Origin: Candidatus Doudnabacteria bacterium
GTDB taxonomy: Bacteria > Patescibacteriota > Doudnabacteria > UBA920
DNA: 36,061 nucleotides
Direction of reading: 5' to 3'
Assembly (NCBI GenBank): GCA_016788665.1
Contig: JAEUSF010000010.1
Location: 1-36,061, forward strand
Under the pieces are notes generated by a model. It made no database searches and had not been told where the DNA came from. It saw only the letters and a list, made by a program, of their open reading frames with translations. Position numbers and translations under genes: made by a program. Each line of letters opens with the position of its first letter. Position 1 is the first letter of the stretch. Positions 29,272 to 36,061 of the stretch are shown here, one piece after another.

Positions 29272-29292
29272 TTTGAAATTTAATACTTGATC

Positions 29293-29985
29293 ATGGATTC
29301 ATTTGTTCCTTATAACCAAATAGAATATCCGAAGTCCAGCTTAAATAGCTTACTGCTTATTTTAATTGCTACGCTTTTTGCAAGCGGGGCGGCCTTAATA
29401 GTTTTGAGGCAAATAGATACCTATCATAGAGATCAGCTATATTTAGCCCAGGAAGCTTCTTTGCCAACTCATAAAGCGCCTTCGCTTTTTAGTAAAAGGC
29501 TCTCTTCCGATGCCTTCGCGAGTGAAAATCAGAGTGTTACAGAGCGTTGGGTAAGCTATAAGGCTGTAAATTTTAATTTTGAGTTCAAGTGTCCGCCCGC
29601 CTGGGAGTATTCGGCCTTAAAGAACGCCTCTTCTGGTGCTGAGGTTGCCTTTTATTGTACAAAAGCGCAGACTCGCGTAGGCGTGCTTCCTTTGGGTGGT
29701 TTCGGCTATGGGCTACCTTCGGAAAAACCCAAAGTTGGGAGTGCTATTTTAGATGGTAACGAGGTTGTTAAGGTCTCCTGGTACGATTGGAATGAATTTA
29801 ACCCGCACCGAACCATTGAAATTTACAAATTTATTTCATCCCCGAATCTATGGACGGCGTGTAGTAATCAGGTGAATATTTTTTCAGGCAGTAACGATTG
29901 TAATCGAATTGAAATTTTGGCGGAAACAGAGCTGGATTACTTGGAGGCAAAAGACATACTTTCAACTTTTAAGTTTATTAAATAA
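29293..29985 (+). CDS. membrane-anchored extracytoplasmic protein of unknown function
   Basis: The 230-residue protein has a short polar N-terminus, one membrane helix (LLLILIATLFASGAALIVL, about residues 20-38) and an extracytoplasmic domain of about 190 residues. The domain ends in DILSTFKFIK, a tail often seen in small CPR surface proteins of PsbP-like or lipoprotein-like type. Four cysteines are present in the outer domain. The ATG at 29293 is preferred to a TTG two codons upstream. The function is unknown. Confidence 0.75.
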   Translation: MDSFVPYNQIEYPKSSLNSLLLILIATLFASGAALIVLRQIDTYHRDQLYLAQEASLPTHKAPSLFSKRLSSDAFASENQSVTERWVSYKAVNFNFEFKCPPAWEYSALKNASSGAEVAFYCTKAQTRVGVLPLGGFGYGLPSEKPKVGSAILDGNEVVKVSWYDWNEFNPHRTIEIYKFISSPNLWTACSNQVNIFSGSNDCNRIEILAETELDYLEAKDILSTFKFIK

Positions 29986-30060
29986 TTTTACTCACGATAA
30001 TTAAAGCTGCGACGAGGGATTTAACAGCCTATTTGTCTTATCGGGACATTAATTAAGTTT

Positions 30061-31749
30061 ATGGTAAAAATTAGCAATACAAAGTTAGATAAAAAATCTG
30101 CAAAGAGTTTAAAAACAAAATTTATTTTTATATCAGGCGGAGTTATTTCAGGTATTGGAAAAGGTATAACCTCAGCGTCAATTGGGGCTATCTTAAAATC
30201 AAAAGGTTATAAGGTAAGTGCGGTTAAGGTGGATATGTATTTAAATCAGGACGCGGGGACAATTCGCCCACAAGAGCATGGCGAAGTTTTTGTAACTGTC
30301 GATGGTATAGAGACCGACCAGGACTTGGGTCATTATGAGCGTTTCATAGGGGAGCCTATTTACAAGCATAATTATGTTACTACCGGTCAAATTTATGCCG
30401 AGGTATTGCGTAAAGAAAGAGCGTTTGAGTATGAGGGTGAGGATGTGGAAGCTATACCTCATGTCACAGATGAGATAATACGCCGCTGGGAAGTAGCTGG
30501 TAAAAACTATGATTTCTGCTTAGTTGAACTGGGAGGTACGGTGGGGGAATATCAGAACGGTATATTTTTTGAGGCAACCAGAATTATGAAATTGCGTGAT
30601 CCTTACTCAGTGTTGCATATACATGTAGCTTACTTGCCAATACCTTCTTATTTAGGCGAAATGAAGTCTAAGCCAGTCCAGCAGTCTGTTAGGGTTTTAA
30701 ACAGTATGGGTATTGAACCCGATATAATAGTAGGACGTTCTAGTGTGCCGATTGACGAAAGAAGAAAAGAGCGCGTGGCGCTGTTTTGTAATGTGGATAA
30801 GACCTGTGTTCTTTCCAATCCCGACGTTTCCAGTATTTATGAGGTGCCTGTAATTTTAGAACAGCAAAAAGCTGGCGAAATAATATTAGAAAAATTTGGC
30901 ATTAAGCCAAAAAAACAAGATTTGAAAGAATGGAAGAAGCTTGTCCAGACAATCAAAACTATAAAGAAAGAAGTTAAAATTGCGGTTGTTGGCAAGTACT
31001 TCGGGGTCGGCAAATTTCAGCTTAGTGACTCTTATGTTTCTGTTATCGAGTCTATTAAACATGCAGCGTGGGCAAACAAGGTTAGGCCGGTTTTAACTTT
31101 CATAGATTCTGTTGAAGTGGAAAAAAAGGGTGCAAAAGATGTTTTGCAGGGTTTTCACGGAATTGTAGTTCCGGGCGGTTTTGGAAAGAGGGGTACGGAG
31201 GGTATGATTAAAACAATAGAGTATGCACGTGTTAATAAAGTGCCATATTTAGGGTTGTGTTATGGTATGCAGATGGCGACTATTGAGTTTGCCAGGAATG
31301 TGGCCGGGCTTAAGGGTTCCAATACGACTGAGGTGGATGAAGATAGTGCTCATCCTGTTATTCACATTATGCCTGATCAGGAAAAGAAACTTTTAAATCG
31401 GGAGTACGGAGCTACGATGCGTTTAGGGGCATGGGATTGCGTTCTGGCGCGTAAAACTAAGGCAGAGCAATGCTATGTCGCCGGTGGTGTTATAAAGGCA
31501 AGCGGGAAAGCGTTGATTTCAGAAAGACACCGTCATCGTTATGAATTTAATAACGCTTACCTAGAACAGCTCACCAGCGCGGGCTTGATAGTGTCAGGAA
31601 CGTCACCCGATGGGAATTTGGTGGAAATTATTGAGGTTAAAGACCATCCATTTTTTGTGGGGTCCCAGTTTCACCCAGAATTTCAGTCTCGTCCGCTTTT
31701 GCCCCATCCTTTGTTTAGTGGGTTTATGAAAGCGGTCGTAAAAAAATAA
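30061..31749 (+). CDS. pyrG: CTP synthase
   Basis: PyrG aminates UTP to CTP using glutamine. The synthetase domain has the P-loop region SGGVISGIGKGI and EHGEVFVTVDGIETDQDLGH. The glutaminase domain carries the nucleophile C400 in GLCYGMQ and the pair H538/E540 in FHPEF. Divergent features are KVDMYLNQDAGTIRPQ instead of the usual KLDPYxNVDxGTM pattern and GGTVGEYQN instead of GGTVGDIES. The 562-residue length is normal. It is probably its own unit with a shared terminator behind it. Confidence 0.95.
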   Translation: MVKISNTKLDKKSAKSLKTKFIFISGGVISGIGKGITSASIGAILKSKGYKVSAVKVDMYLNQDAGTIRPQEHGEVFVTVDGIETDQDLGHYERFIGEPIYKHNYVTTGQIYAEVLRKERAFEYEGEDVEAIPHVTDEIIRRWEVAGKNYDFCLVELGGTVGEYQNGIFFEATRIMKLRDPYSVLHIHVAYLPIPSYLGEMKSKPVQQSVRVLNSMGIEPDIIVGRSSVPIDERRKERVALFCNVDKTCVLSNPDVSSIYEVPVILEQQKAGEIILEKFGIKPKKQDLKEWKKLVQTIKTIKKEVKIAVVGKYFGVGKFQLSDSYVSVIESIKHAAWANKVRPVLTFIDSVEVEKKGAKDVLQGFHGIVVPGGFGKRGTEGMIKTIEYARVNKVPYLGLCYGMQMATIEFARNVAGLKGSNTTEVDEDSAHPVIHIMPDQEKKLLNREYGATMRLGAWDCVLARKTKAEQCYVAGGVIKASGKALISERHRHRYEFNNAYLEQLTSAGLIVSGTSPDGNLVEIIEVKDHPFFVGSQFHPEFQSRPLLPHPLFSGFMKAVVKK

Positions 31750-31777
31750 CTATCAACAACAAATTTATTTTTAGAAA

Positions 31778-31809
31778 TTTAAAACCCCTCCAAAAGGAGG
31801 GGTTTTAAA
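31778..31809. terminator. bidirectional terminator between pyrG and rpmA
   Basis: TTTAAAACCCCTCC (31778-31791), loop AAAA, and GGAGGGGTTTTAAA (31796-31809) form a perfect 14-bp stem with T or A runs on both sides. It serves the two convergent genes. Confidence 0.9.
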
Positions 31810-31816
31810 AAAAATA

Positions 31817-32095
31817 TTATGCCATCTCCACGCTGACAACTTTGGTCTTTTTTAAGTTGCCGTGGAATTTCTTGACCATCTTGTTTTGGAATTTAACTTT
31901 GCCCGTAGCTAAGGCATACAAAGTGGAGTCGCCGCCCATGCGGACGTTCTTGCCTGCTTTGTACTTGCTACCGTGTTGGCGAATAATAACCTGACCGGTC
32001 TTTACGGCTTGATTGCCGAAGATTTTAACACCTAAGCGTTTAGATACTGAGTCGCGGCCTAGGGCTGTACTGCCGCCTGCTTTTTTATGAGCCAT
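31817..32095 (-). CDS. rpmA: 50S ribosomal protein L27 (bL27)
   Basis: bL27 reaches toward the peptidyl transferase centre with its N-terminus. The 92-residue protein starts [20 protein letters not shown] and continues with [20 protein letters not shown] and [16 protein letters not shown]. No N-terminal cleavage sequence of the Firmicutes type precedes AHKK. The usual partner rplU (L21) is not adjacent; the gene instead follows a methyltransferase gene on the same strand across a repeat-filled gap. Confidence 0.97.
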   Translation of the reverse strand: MAHKKAGGSTALGRDSVSKRLGVKIFGNQAVKTGQVIIRQHGSKYKAGKNVRMGGDSTLYALATGKVKFQNKMVKKFHGNLKKTKVVSVEMA

Positions 32096-32099
32096 ATGA

Positions 32100-32205
32100 G
32101 AAAATTAATAAGTTAATTTTAAATTCCAAATAACAAATTCCAAATTGAAGGTTTTACCTTTTGAATTTTTTAGATTTTGGTGCTTGTGATTTGGTGCTTA
32201 TTTTT
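32100..32205. repeat. degenerate tandem and inverted repeat between rpmA and the methyltransferase gene
   Basis: The gap holds tandem units AAATTCCAAATAAC and AAATTCCAAATTG. On the other side of AAGGTTTTACCTT, the complementary units AAGCACCAAATCAC and AAGCACCAAAATCT run in inverted order. The arms can fold on each other around the AAGGT/ACCTT core. This is the clearest example of arms made of a repeated 13-15 base unit. Confidence 0.6.
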
Positions 32206-32211
32206 GAGAAG

Positions 32212-33561
32212 CTACTGCTTTTCAAAAATGACTATTTCCCTAGCCACAATTTGGTCTTTGCGGTCATAGATTGCGCTGCCGCGATCCGTGAGTCTTAAAA
32301 ACTTATATTTTTTGGCTAATGAATGGGGGATTAGACTTACCAAATTATAACCCAAACTATTGGCAAAGTCAAGAGAGGGGAACATTTCATAAATACCTCT
32401 GCCTTTGCGATAGGCTGGTATACACATGACAATTCTGGCTTTTTGGGGTAGGAATTTGGAAAATTCGATAAACGATTTTTCGTAGAGTTTTGTTAAGTCT
32501 TTGAAGTTTTTTTCAATATCCAGTTTAGAAGGGTAGTCGGAATATATTGGTCCCAGAGTGCATTCGGTAACCACGGAACTTATGGTATGTCCTGACTTAA
32601 GAATAGGTTCAGAGACTTTGGTCGCGTCGGATACCTCGAGTCCGTATTTGCCAGGAGCAATTTTGTAGCGGTTTCTAAACCATTCCAGGTTTTGTTCACT
32701 TCCTCGAACCGCAAACTTATTTAAGTCGCTGCCTATCATTCTGTAGCCTAAAAGCAGGCCTTCCTGAACCATGGTCCCGATCCCGCAAAAAGGGTCTAAA
32801 ATTGTTGAGCCAGGTTTTGCTCCTGACATATTTATCATAATTTGAGCAACTTTCGGTGGTATCATGCCTTGTTTTTCGTCGCGTATTGGTCTTTGGTAGT
32901 CGCGGCGCCCGTAGTCTTCAAAGTCCTGCACTGTTAAAGTTTTGGCTGTATAAATTTTATCTTTTCCAACTAGTAGGCAGACTTCGGCTCCTTTTTGTAA
33001 AAGTAGATTTCCGGTTACCGCTACGGAGGCGAGGGAGAGTGAATTCATTTCCGGCAGTACTAGACGGACACTAGCCCCTGTTTCCGTTAAGGTCTTTTTT
33101 ATCATCATGCCAATTTTTTTGGGTTCAATAAAAATATTGTAGGACCTGTCGTTTTTTTGTCCCTGGGGCTGAAAGCTCTCTCTAGGTTTCTGCGCAAGTT
33201 CTTCGTTTAATAAATACAAGCTAATACCGAATTGAATCTTGCCTTTGTAGTCTTTTAAAAAAGACTTTTTTAAAGTACTAGGTTTAAAATAATGCTGCAG
33301 CGCAAAGTTTACCGAATCGAATTCTCGTTTTTTTATAAGGTCGCAAATTTGCAAAATTTTAATAGTGCCTCCCAATTTTTTTTGTAAACGTTCTGTTTGC
33401 AGAGGTTTTTGTGTCTCTACTATTAAAACTTCATAGGACGCATCTATAATGCTTGCCGGATTGTCAGTAAGTCCCAGTGCGGGGTCAGCCTGATCTAAAA
33501 CAGACATAATTTCCGCAAAAGAGAGTGTGTGGACTCTTCCTAAAACAAACGCGTATTGCAT
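32212..33561 (-). CDS. Trm11-like RNA (guanine-N2) methyltransferase
   Basis: The 449-residue protein has a poorly conserved N-terminal half, which may hold a THUMP-like domain, and a C-terminal Rossmann methyltransferase. It carries DYGRRDYQRPIRDEKQGMIP (the Trm11/TrmG10 approach segment) and the SAM loop LDPFCGIGTMVQEGLLLG, then IGSDLN. In place of the usual D/N-PP-Y/F motif IV stands VVTECTLGP. tRNA guanine-10 N2-methylation is the likeliest role, but a changed target base is possible. No Shine-Dalgarno site is seen. It is probably co-transcribed with rpmA. Confidence 0.8.
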   Translation of the reverse strand: MQYAFVLGRVHTLSFAEIMSVLDQADPALGLTDNPASIIDASYEVLIVETQKPLQTERLQKKLGGTIKILQICDLIKKREFDSVNFALQHYFKPSTLKKSFLKDYKGKIQFGISLYLLNEELAQKPRESFQPQGQKNDRSYNIFIEPKKIGMMIKKTLTETGASVRLVLPEMNSLSLASVAVTGNLLLQKGAEVCLLVGKDKIYTAKTLTVQDFEDYGRRDYQRPIRDEKQGMIPPKVAQIMINMSGAKPGSTILDPFCGIGTMVQEGLLLGYRMIGSDLNKFAVRGSEQNLEWFRNRYKIAPGKYGLEVSDATKVSEPILKSGHTISSVVTECTLGPIYSDYPSKLDIEKNFKDLTKLYEKSFIEFSKFLPQKARIVMCIPAYRKGRGIYEMFPSLDFANSLGYNLVSLIPHSLAKKYKFLRLTDRGSAIYDRKDQIVAREIVIFEKQ

Positions 33562-33607
33562 TTGGGTATGATTTTAGAATTAAAAAATAAAATGTTATTA
33601 TAAGAAT

Positions 33608-34024
33608 ATGACTTACGAACAGGCTAAAAAAATTTGGGAGGCCAACCGTCAAACAGTCTTTCTGTGTGGTTGTTTTGTGCTGGTTTTTTTGGCTGGTTTT
33701 GGTGCTGGACGGTACGAGAAAAAACTAAATGTACGAAAATATCAACAAAGCAATTATACCAAAAATCAGGTTCAAACACAAAGTCCAAATGTGCAGGTGG
33801 TTACTCCAGAAACAGTGGGGGAGGGCGTTAAGGGTGTTTCAACTACCACTTCGGCTTCGCCCGTAAAAACTACTGACTGTTATATTAAGGGAAATATATC
33901 TACGGGCGGTAAAAAAATTTATCATATACCTGGAGGGGCTTCTTATAAAACCGTAAAACCTGAAATGTGTTTTTATACTGAATCTGAAGCTGTGGCTGCC
34001 GGGTTTGTTAAGTCTGGCAGATAG
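33608..34024 (+). CDS. membrane-anchored sunset-domain protein
   Basis: The 138-residue protein has one membrane helix (TVFLCGCFVLVFLAGFGAG, about residues 16-34) and a low-complexity linker rich in Q, N, T and S. Its C-terminal domain reads CYIKGNISTGGKKIYHIPGG, then MCFYTESEAVAAGFVKS. This is the sunset-domain pattern also found at the ends of secreted nucleases and surface proteins. The ligand is unknown; the domain faces the outside. It is divergent from the methyltransferase gene, with 46 bases between the starts. Confidence 0.82.
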   Translation: MTYEQAKKIWEANRQTVFLCGCFVLVFLAGFGAGRYEKKLNVRKYQQSNYTKNQVQTQSPNVQVVTPETVGEGVKGVSTTTSASPVKTTDCYIKGNISTGGKKIYHIPGGASYKTVKPEMCFYTESEAVAAGFVKSGR

Positions 34025-34047
34025 CTGCTCAAGCTTACATTTGAGGC

Positions 34048-34076
34048 TTTTCATTTAGCTTTGCATTGTGTATAAT
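34048..34076 (+). promoter_or_regulatory. promoter for the cysteine desulfurase gene
   Basis: TTTTCA (34048-34053) and a perfect TATAAT (34071-34076) are 17 bases apart, and the ATG follows 21 bases after the -10. Confidence 0.5.
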
Positions 34077-34097
34077 GTAGGGTAATTTTATTCGTAT

Positions 34098-35375
34098 ATG
34101 AAAAAACACAAACTTATTTATTTGGATTACGCAGCGGCTACGCCGGTTTGTGCGGAAAGCCTGAAAGCGCTAGAGCCTTTTCTTAGTGAAAATTTTGGTA
34201 ACGCTTCCAGCCTGCATAAACAGGGTATGAAAGCTAGAATGGTACTAGAGGAGTCCCGGAGGAGTATTTCTAATATTCTGGGCTGTAGGCCCGAGGAAAT
34301 AATTTTTACCGGAGGGGGGACCGAAAGTTGTAATTTGGCAATTTTGGGCATGGGTAGAATGGCATTAAAAAACGCCGGCCGCTCAAAGCCTCATTTTATC
34401 ACTACTCGCGTAGAGCACCATGCTGTGCTTGAGTGTTTTAGGGAATTGGAAGGACTGGGGGCTAGGGTAACATATCTTAATGTAGATAAGGAAGGTTATA
34501 TAAGTCCGGATGTCCTAAAAAAAGCTGTTGGGCCAGAAACGGTTTTGGTTTCAGTAATGTATGCCAATAATGAAATAGGCACTGTGCAAAATATTCCCGT
34601 ACTTTCAAAAATAGTCCATTCGTATAATATTAACAGCAGGACAAAGGGTAAGGCTCCGGTTCTTTTTCACACTGACGCTTGTCAGGCACCGGGTTTTTTG
34701 GACTTAAAGGTAAATTTTTTGGGAGTAGATTTATTGTCGCTTTCGGCAAGTAAATTTTATGGCCCTAAAGGTTGCGGAGTTTTGTTTGTGAGAAAGGAAT
34801 TTAACAATAGGTTACAGCCAATACTTTTTGGAGGCGGACAGGAAGGCGGCATAAGGTCGGGCACAGAAAATGTTTCGGGCATTGTGGGCATGTCGAGGGC
34901 GCTTGAAGTAGCTCTTAAACACTCGGCAAACGAGACATTGCGTATTTTAAAACTTCAGAATTATTTTGTCGGTGAAGTTTTAAAAATAAAAGACGTTAAG
35001 ATTAATGGTCCGCTAAACTCCAGCGGACCGACAAAAAGTTTGGATTTCAAACCTAAGGTACAGGGTAAGATGCTGTCTAGGCTACCTGGTAATATTAACT
35101 TTTCTGTAAAAGGTGTGGAGGGTGAGGATGTTATGTTGTATTTGGATGCAAAGGGTATCTGCGTGTCTACTGGAAGCGCGTGTTCAACAGGTAGTACTGA
35201 GCGTTCGCATGTAATTAAAAGTATTGGGGTAAAGGCGGAGGAGTGGTTAAAAGGTGTTATAAGAATTAGTTTAGGTAAATTTACGACGAAAGAAGATTTA
35301 GACTATACACTTAAAGAGCTTAAAGAAATTATCTATAAGCTAAGACAGGTAAGTGAGAAACAGTCTTTAGTATAA
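34098..35375 (+). CDS. cysteine desulfurase (IscS/NifS family)
   Basis: This PLP enzyme moves sulfur from cysteine to acceptors for Fe-S clusters or tRNA thiolation. It has YLDYAAATPV at the start, FTGGGTESCNLAI, VEHHAVLE, VSVMYANNEIGTVQ, HTDACQAPG, the PLP lysine K219 in SASKFYGPKG, GGGQEGGIRSGTEN, and the persulfide cysteine C362 in TGSACSTGS. The residue before the PLP lysine is Ser where most members have His. An extra segment of about 25 residues after residue 300 (GPLNSSGPTKSLDFKPKVQG) lengthens it to 425. No iscU or thiI/mnmA gene is adjacent, so the acceptor is unknown. Confidence 0.93.
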   Translation: MKKHKLIYLDYAAATPVCAESLKALEPFLSENFGNASSLHKQGMKARMVLEESRRSISNILGCRPEEIIFTGGGTESCNLAILGMGRMALKNAGRSKPHFITTRVEHHAVLECFRELEGLGARVTYLNVDKEGYISPDVLKKAVGPETVLVSVMYANNEIGTVQNIPVLSKIVHSYNINSRTKGKAPVLFHTDACQAPGFLDLKVNFLGVDLLSLSASKFYGPKGCGVLFVRKEFNNRLQPILFGGGQEGGIRSGTENVSGIVGMSRALEVALKHSANETLRILKLQNYFVGEVLKIKDVKINGPLNSSGPTKSLDFKPKVQGKMLSRLPGNINFSVKGVEGEDVMLYLDAKGICVSTGSACSTGSTERSHVIKSIGVKAEEWLKGVIRISLGKFTTKEDLDYTLKELKEIIYKLRQVSEKQSLV

Positions 35376-35383
35376 GTTTAAAC

Positions 35384-35423
35384 GTATAACAAAACCGCCA
35401 GAGAGATGGCGGTTTTGTTATAC
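35384..35423. terminator. bidirectional terminator between convergent genes
   Basis: GTATAACAAAACCGCCA (35384-35400) pairs perfectly with TGGCGGTTTTGTTATAC (35407-35423) around GAGAGA. At 17 bp it serves the desulfurase gene and the minus-strand gene ending at 35482. Confidence 0.85.
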
Positions 35424-35428
35424 TCTAC

Positions 35429-35456
35429 ATGTCGCACAATGTATCTTATGCGACAT
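35429..35456. repeat. short perfect dyad ATGTCGCA / TGCGACAT
   Basis: ATGTCGCA (35429-35436) and TGCGACAT (35449-35456) are perfect inverted copies with 12 bases between them, just past a terminator. It could be a second weak hairpin or a protein site; nothing further supports either. Confidence 0.4.
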
Positions 35457-35481
35457 ACTGTATATTATTTTCCTTTAATAT

Positions 35482-35892
35482 CTATTGTTTGGCTGAATTT
35501 GTGCATTCTATTATAACCGTATTTTCTCTGTCTTTATATAGTTCCGTATTGGCACCTACCCCGGTGTCTATGTAGACCTGGTTATTGCTTGGACTCGTGG
35601 CAGATTTAATTTCGAAATCCTGTCTGCATAAAACCCACATTATGTCGTTGGTTTGGTTGAAAGTAACTACGGCGTAATTTTCCAGCTCAGTGCGGTCTTT
35701 AAGTTCGTTTAATTTTCCATTTATAAGAATTGAGGATTTTAGTGCTTGGTTCTTTTCTCTTACTTCGATCTTATAGTTTTGCAAGTTTTCTATTGCACTG
35801 CTCCCCTCTTCATTTTTAGGAAAAAAGAGGAGCACGCCAAGACTTAAGCATACAACTAAGATTACAATAAAGATAATGGATTTTTTGTTCAT
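35482..35892 (-). CDS. single-span extracytoplasmic protein of unknown function
   Basis: The 136-residue protein has a membrane helix (IIFIVILVVCLSLGVLLFF, residues about 6-24) and an outer domain of about 110 residues with two cysteines (WVLCRQ and IIECTNSAKQ) that may form a disulfide. The residues around the hydrophobic stretch do not give a clear lipobox. The family is not recognised. Confidence 0.72.
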   Translation of the reverse strand: MNKKSIIFIVILVVCLSLGVLLFFPKNEEGSSAIENLQNYKIEVREKNQALKSSILINGKLNELKDRTELENYAVVTFNQTNDIMWVLCRQDFEIKSATSPSNNQVYIDTGVGANTELYKDRENTVIIECTNSAKQ

Positions 35893-35901
35893 AAATTTGA
35901 A

Positions 35902-36060
35902 TTAAGACTTGTGCTTTGAAAGCCATTCCGCAACTGCCTCAACTCCTGTTTGCCAGGACGGACAAAAATTTCGAGTTGCGCCTGAGTCGGTGTTCCCGAC
36001 ATTCCCTGGGTTACATGTGTGCATGCCTTTACCTGCAGTACCTAAGGAGCTGTCGGTTTG
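35902..36060 (-). CDS. partial protein, C-terminal segment resembling wall-lytic enzymes
   Basis: The minus strand is open from the window edge to a TAA at 35904-35902, giving 52 residues. They include CNPGNVGNTDSGATRNFCPS and WQTGVEAVAEWLSKHKS. The NPGNxGNTDxG...SWxxGVxAxAxWL pattern occurs at the end of lysozyme-like, glucosaminidase-like and lytic transglycosylase domains. The call is tentative because the catalytic part is outside the window. The start is not seen. Confidence 0.55.
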   Translation of the reverse strand, partial: QTDSSLGTAGKGMHTCNPGNVGNTDSGATRNFCPSWQTGVEAVAEWLSKHKS

Positions 36061-36061
36061 C

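Overview
The window reads as a chromosomal segment of a Candidate Phyla Radiation (Patescibacteria) bacterium. It has an AT-rich background and compact housekeeping genes. Several proteins are short or divergent: a 408-residue prolyl-tRNA synthetase without the usual editing insert, and a CTP synthase with altered signature motifs. Small membrane proteins of kinds common in this radiation are also present (carboxypeptidase-regulatory-like, sunset-domain). Both rplA (uL1) and rplI (bL9) occur; known CPR patterns are loss of bL9 in Microgenomates-like lineages and of uL1 in a Parcubacteria subset, so neither fits. A release factor 2 gene and an ordinary TGA stop on mrdA argue for the standard code rather than the UGA-glycine code. 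The lineage assignment is an inference from gene content.

Layout. 1-240: 3' end of a BNR/Asp-box protein. 327-4303: frr, a decayed GxxExxY nuclease gene, rseP, an unknown gene and proS. 4418-10674: cell-shape genes mreB, mreC, mreD and mrdA, then folD and a membrane protein. 10790-14382: a lone receiver protein, then secE, nusG, rplK and rplA, with two extra membrane-protein genes inserted among them. 14490-16740: an islet of short genes on both strands, most with their own terminators and some with strong Shine-Dalgarno sites; one is frameshifted. 16743-21920: a NERD-domain membrane protein, then a thymidylate-supply cluster (dcd, dut, a P-loop kinase-like gene, tmk, a TPR gene, thyA, a dihydrofolate reductase gene). 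21962-25647: a small membrane protein, a P-type cation ATPase and an orphan possible DNA-binding protein. 25740-31749: prfB, ftsE, ftsX, an apparent structured RNA, rplI, an anchored protein and pyrG. 31781-36061: rpmA and a Trm11-like methyltransferase on the minus strand, a sunset-domain protein, a cysteine desulfurase, and two minus-strand genes, the last cut by the window edge.

Functional links. Dcd, Dut, ThyA and Tmk would carry dCTP through dUTP, dUMP and dTMP to dTDP. FolD supplies methylenetetrahydrofolate and dihydrofolate reductase recycles the folate; PyrG makes CTP. MreBCD with PBP2, and FtsE with FtsX, cover elongation and division-linked wall remodelling. SecE, NusG, L11, L1, L9, L27, RRF and RF2 are translation, transcription and export core genes.

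The less ordinary content lies between genes. Several gaps hold long imperfect inverted repeats built from degenerate short units. The GxxExxY pseudogene sits between two inverted arms of the same style. A roughly 95-nt segment before rplI has a promoter, a closed secondary structure and an intrinsic terminator. These are the main leads.
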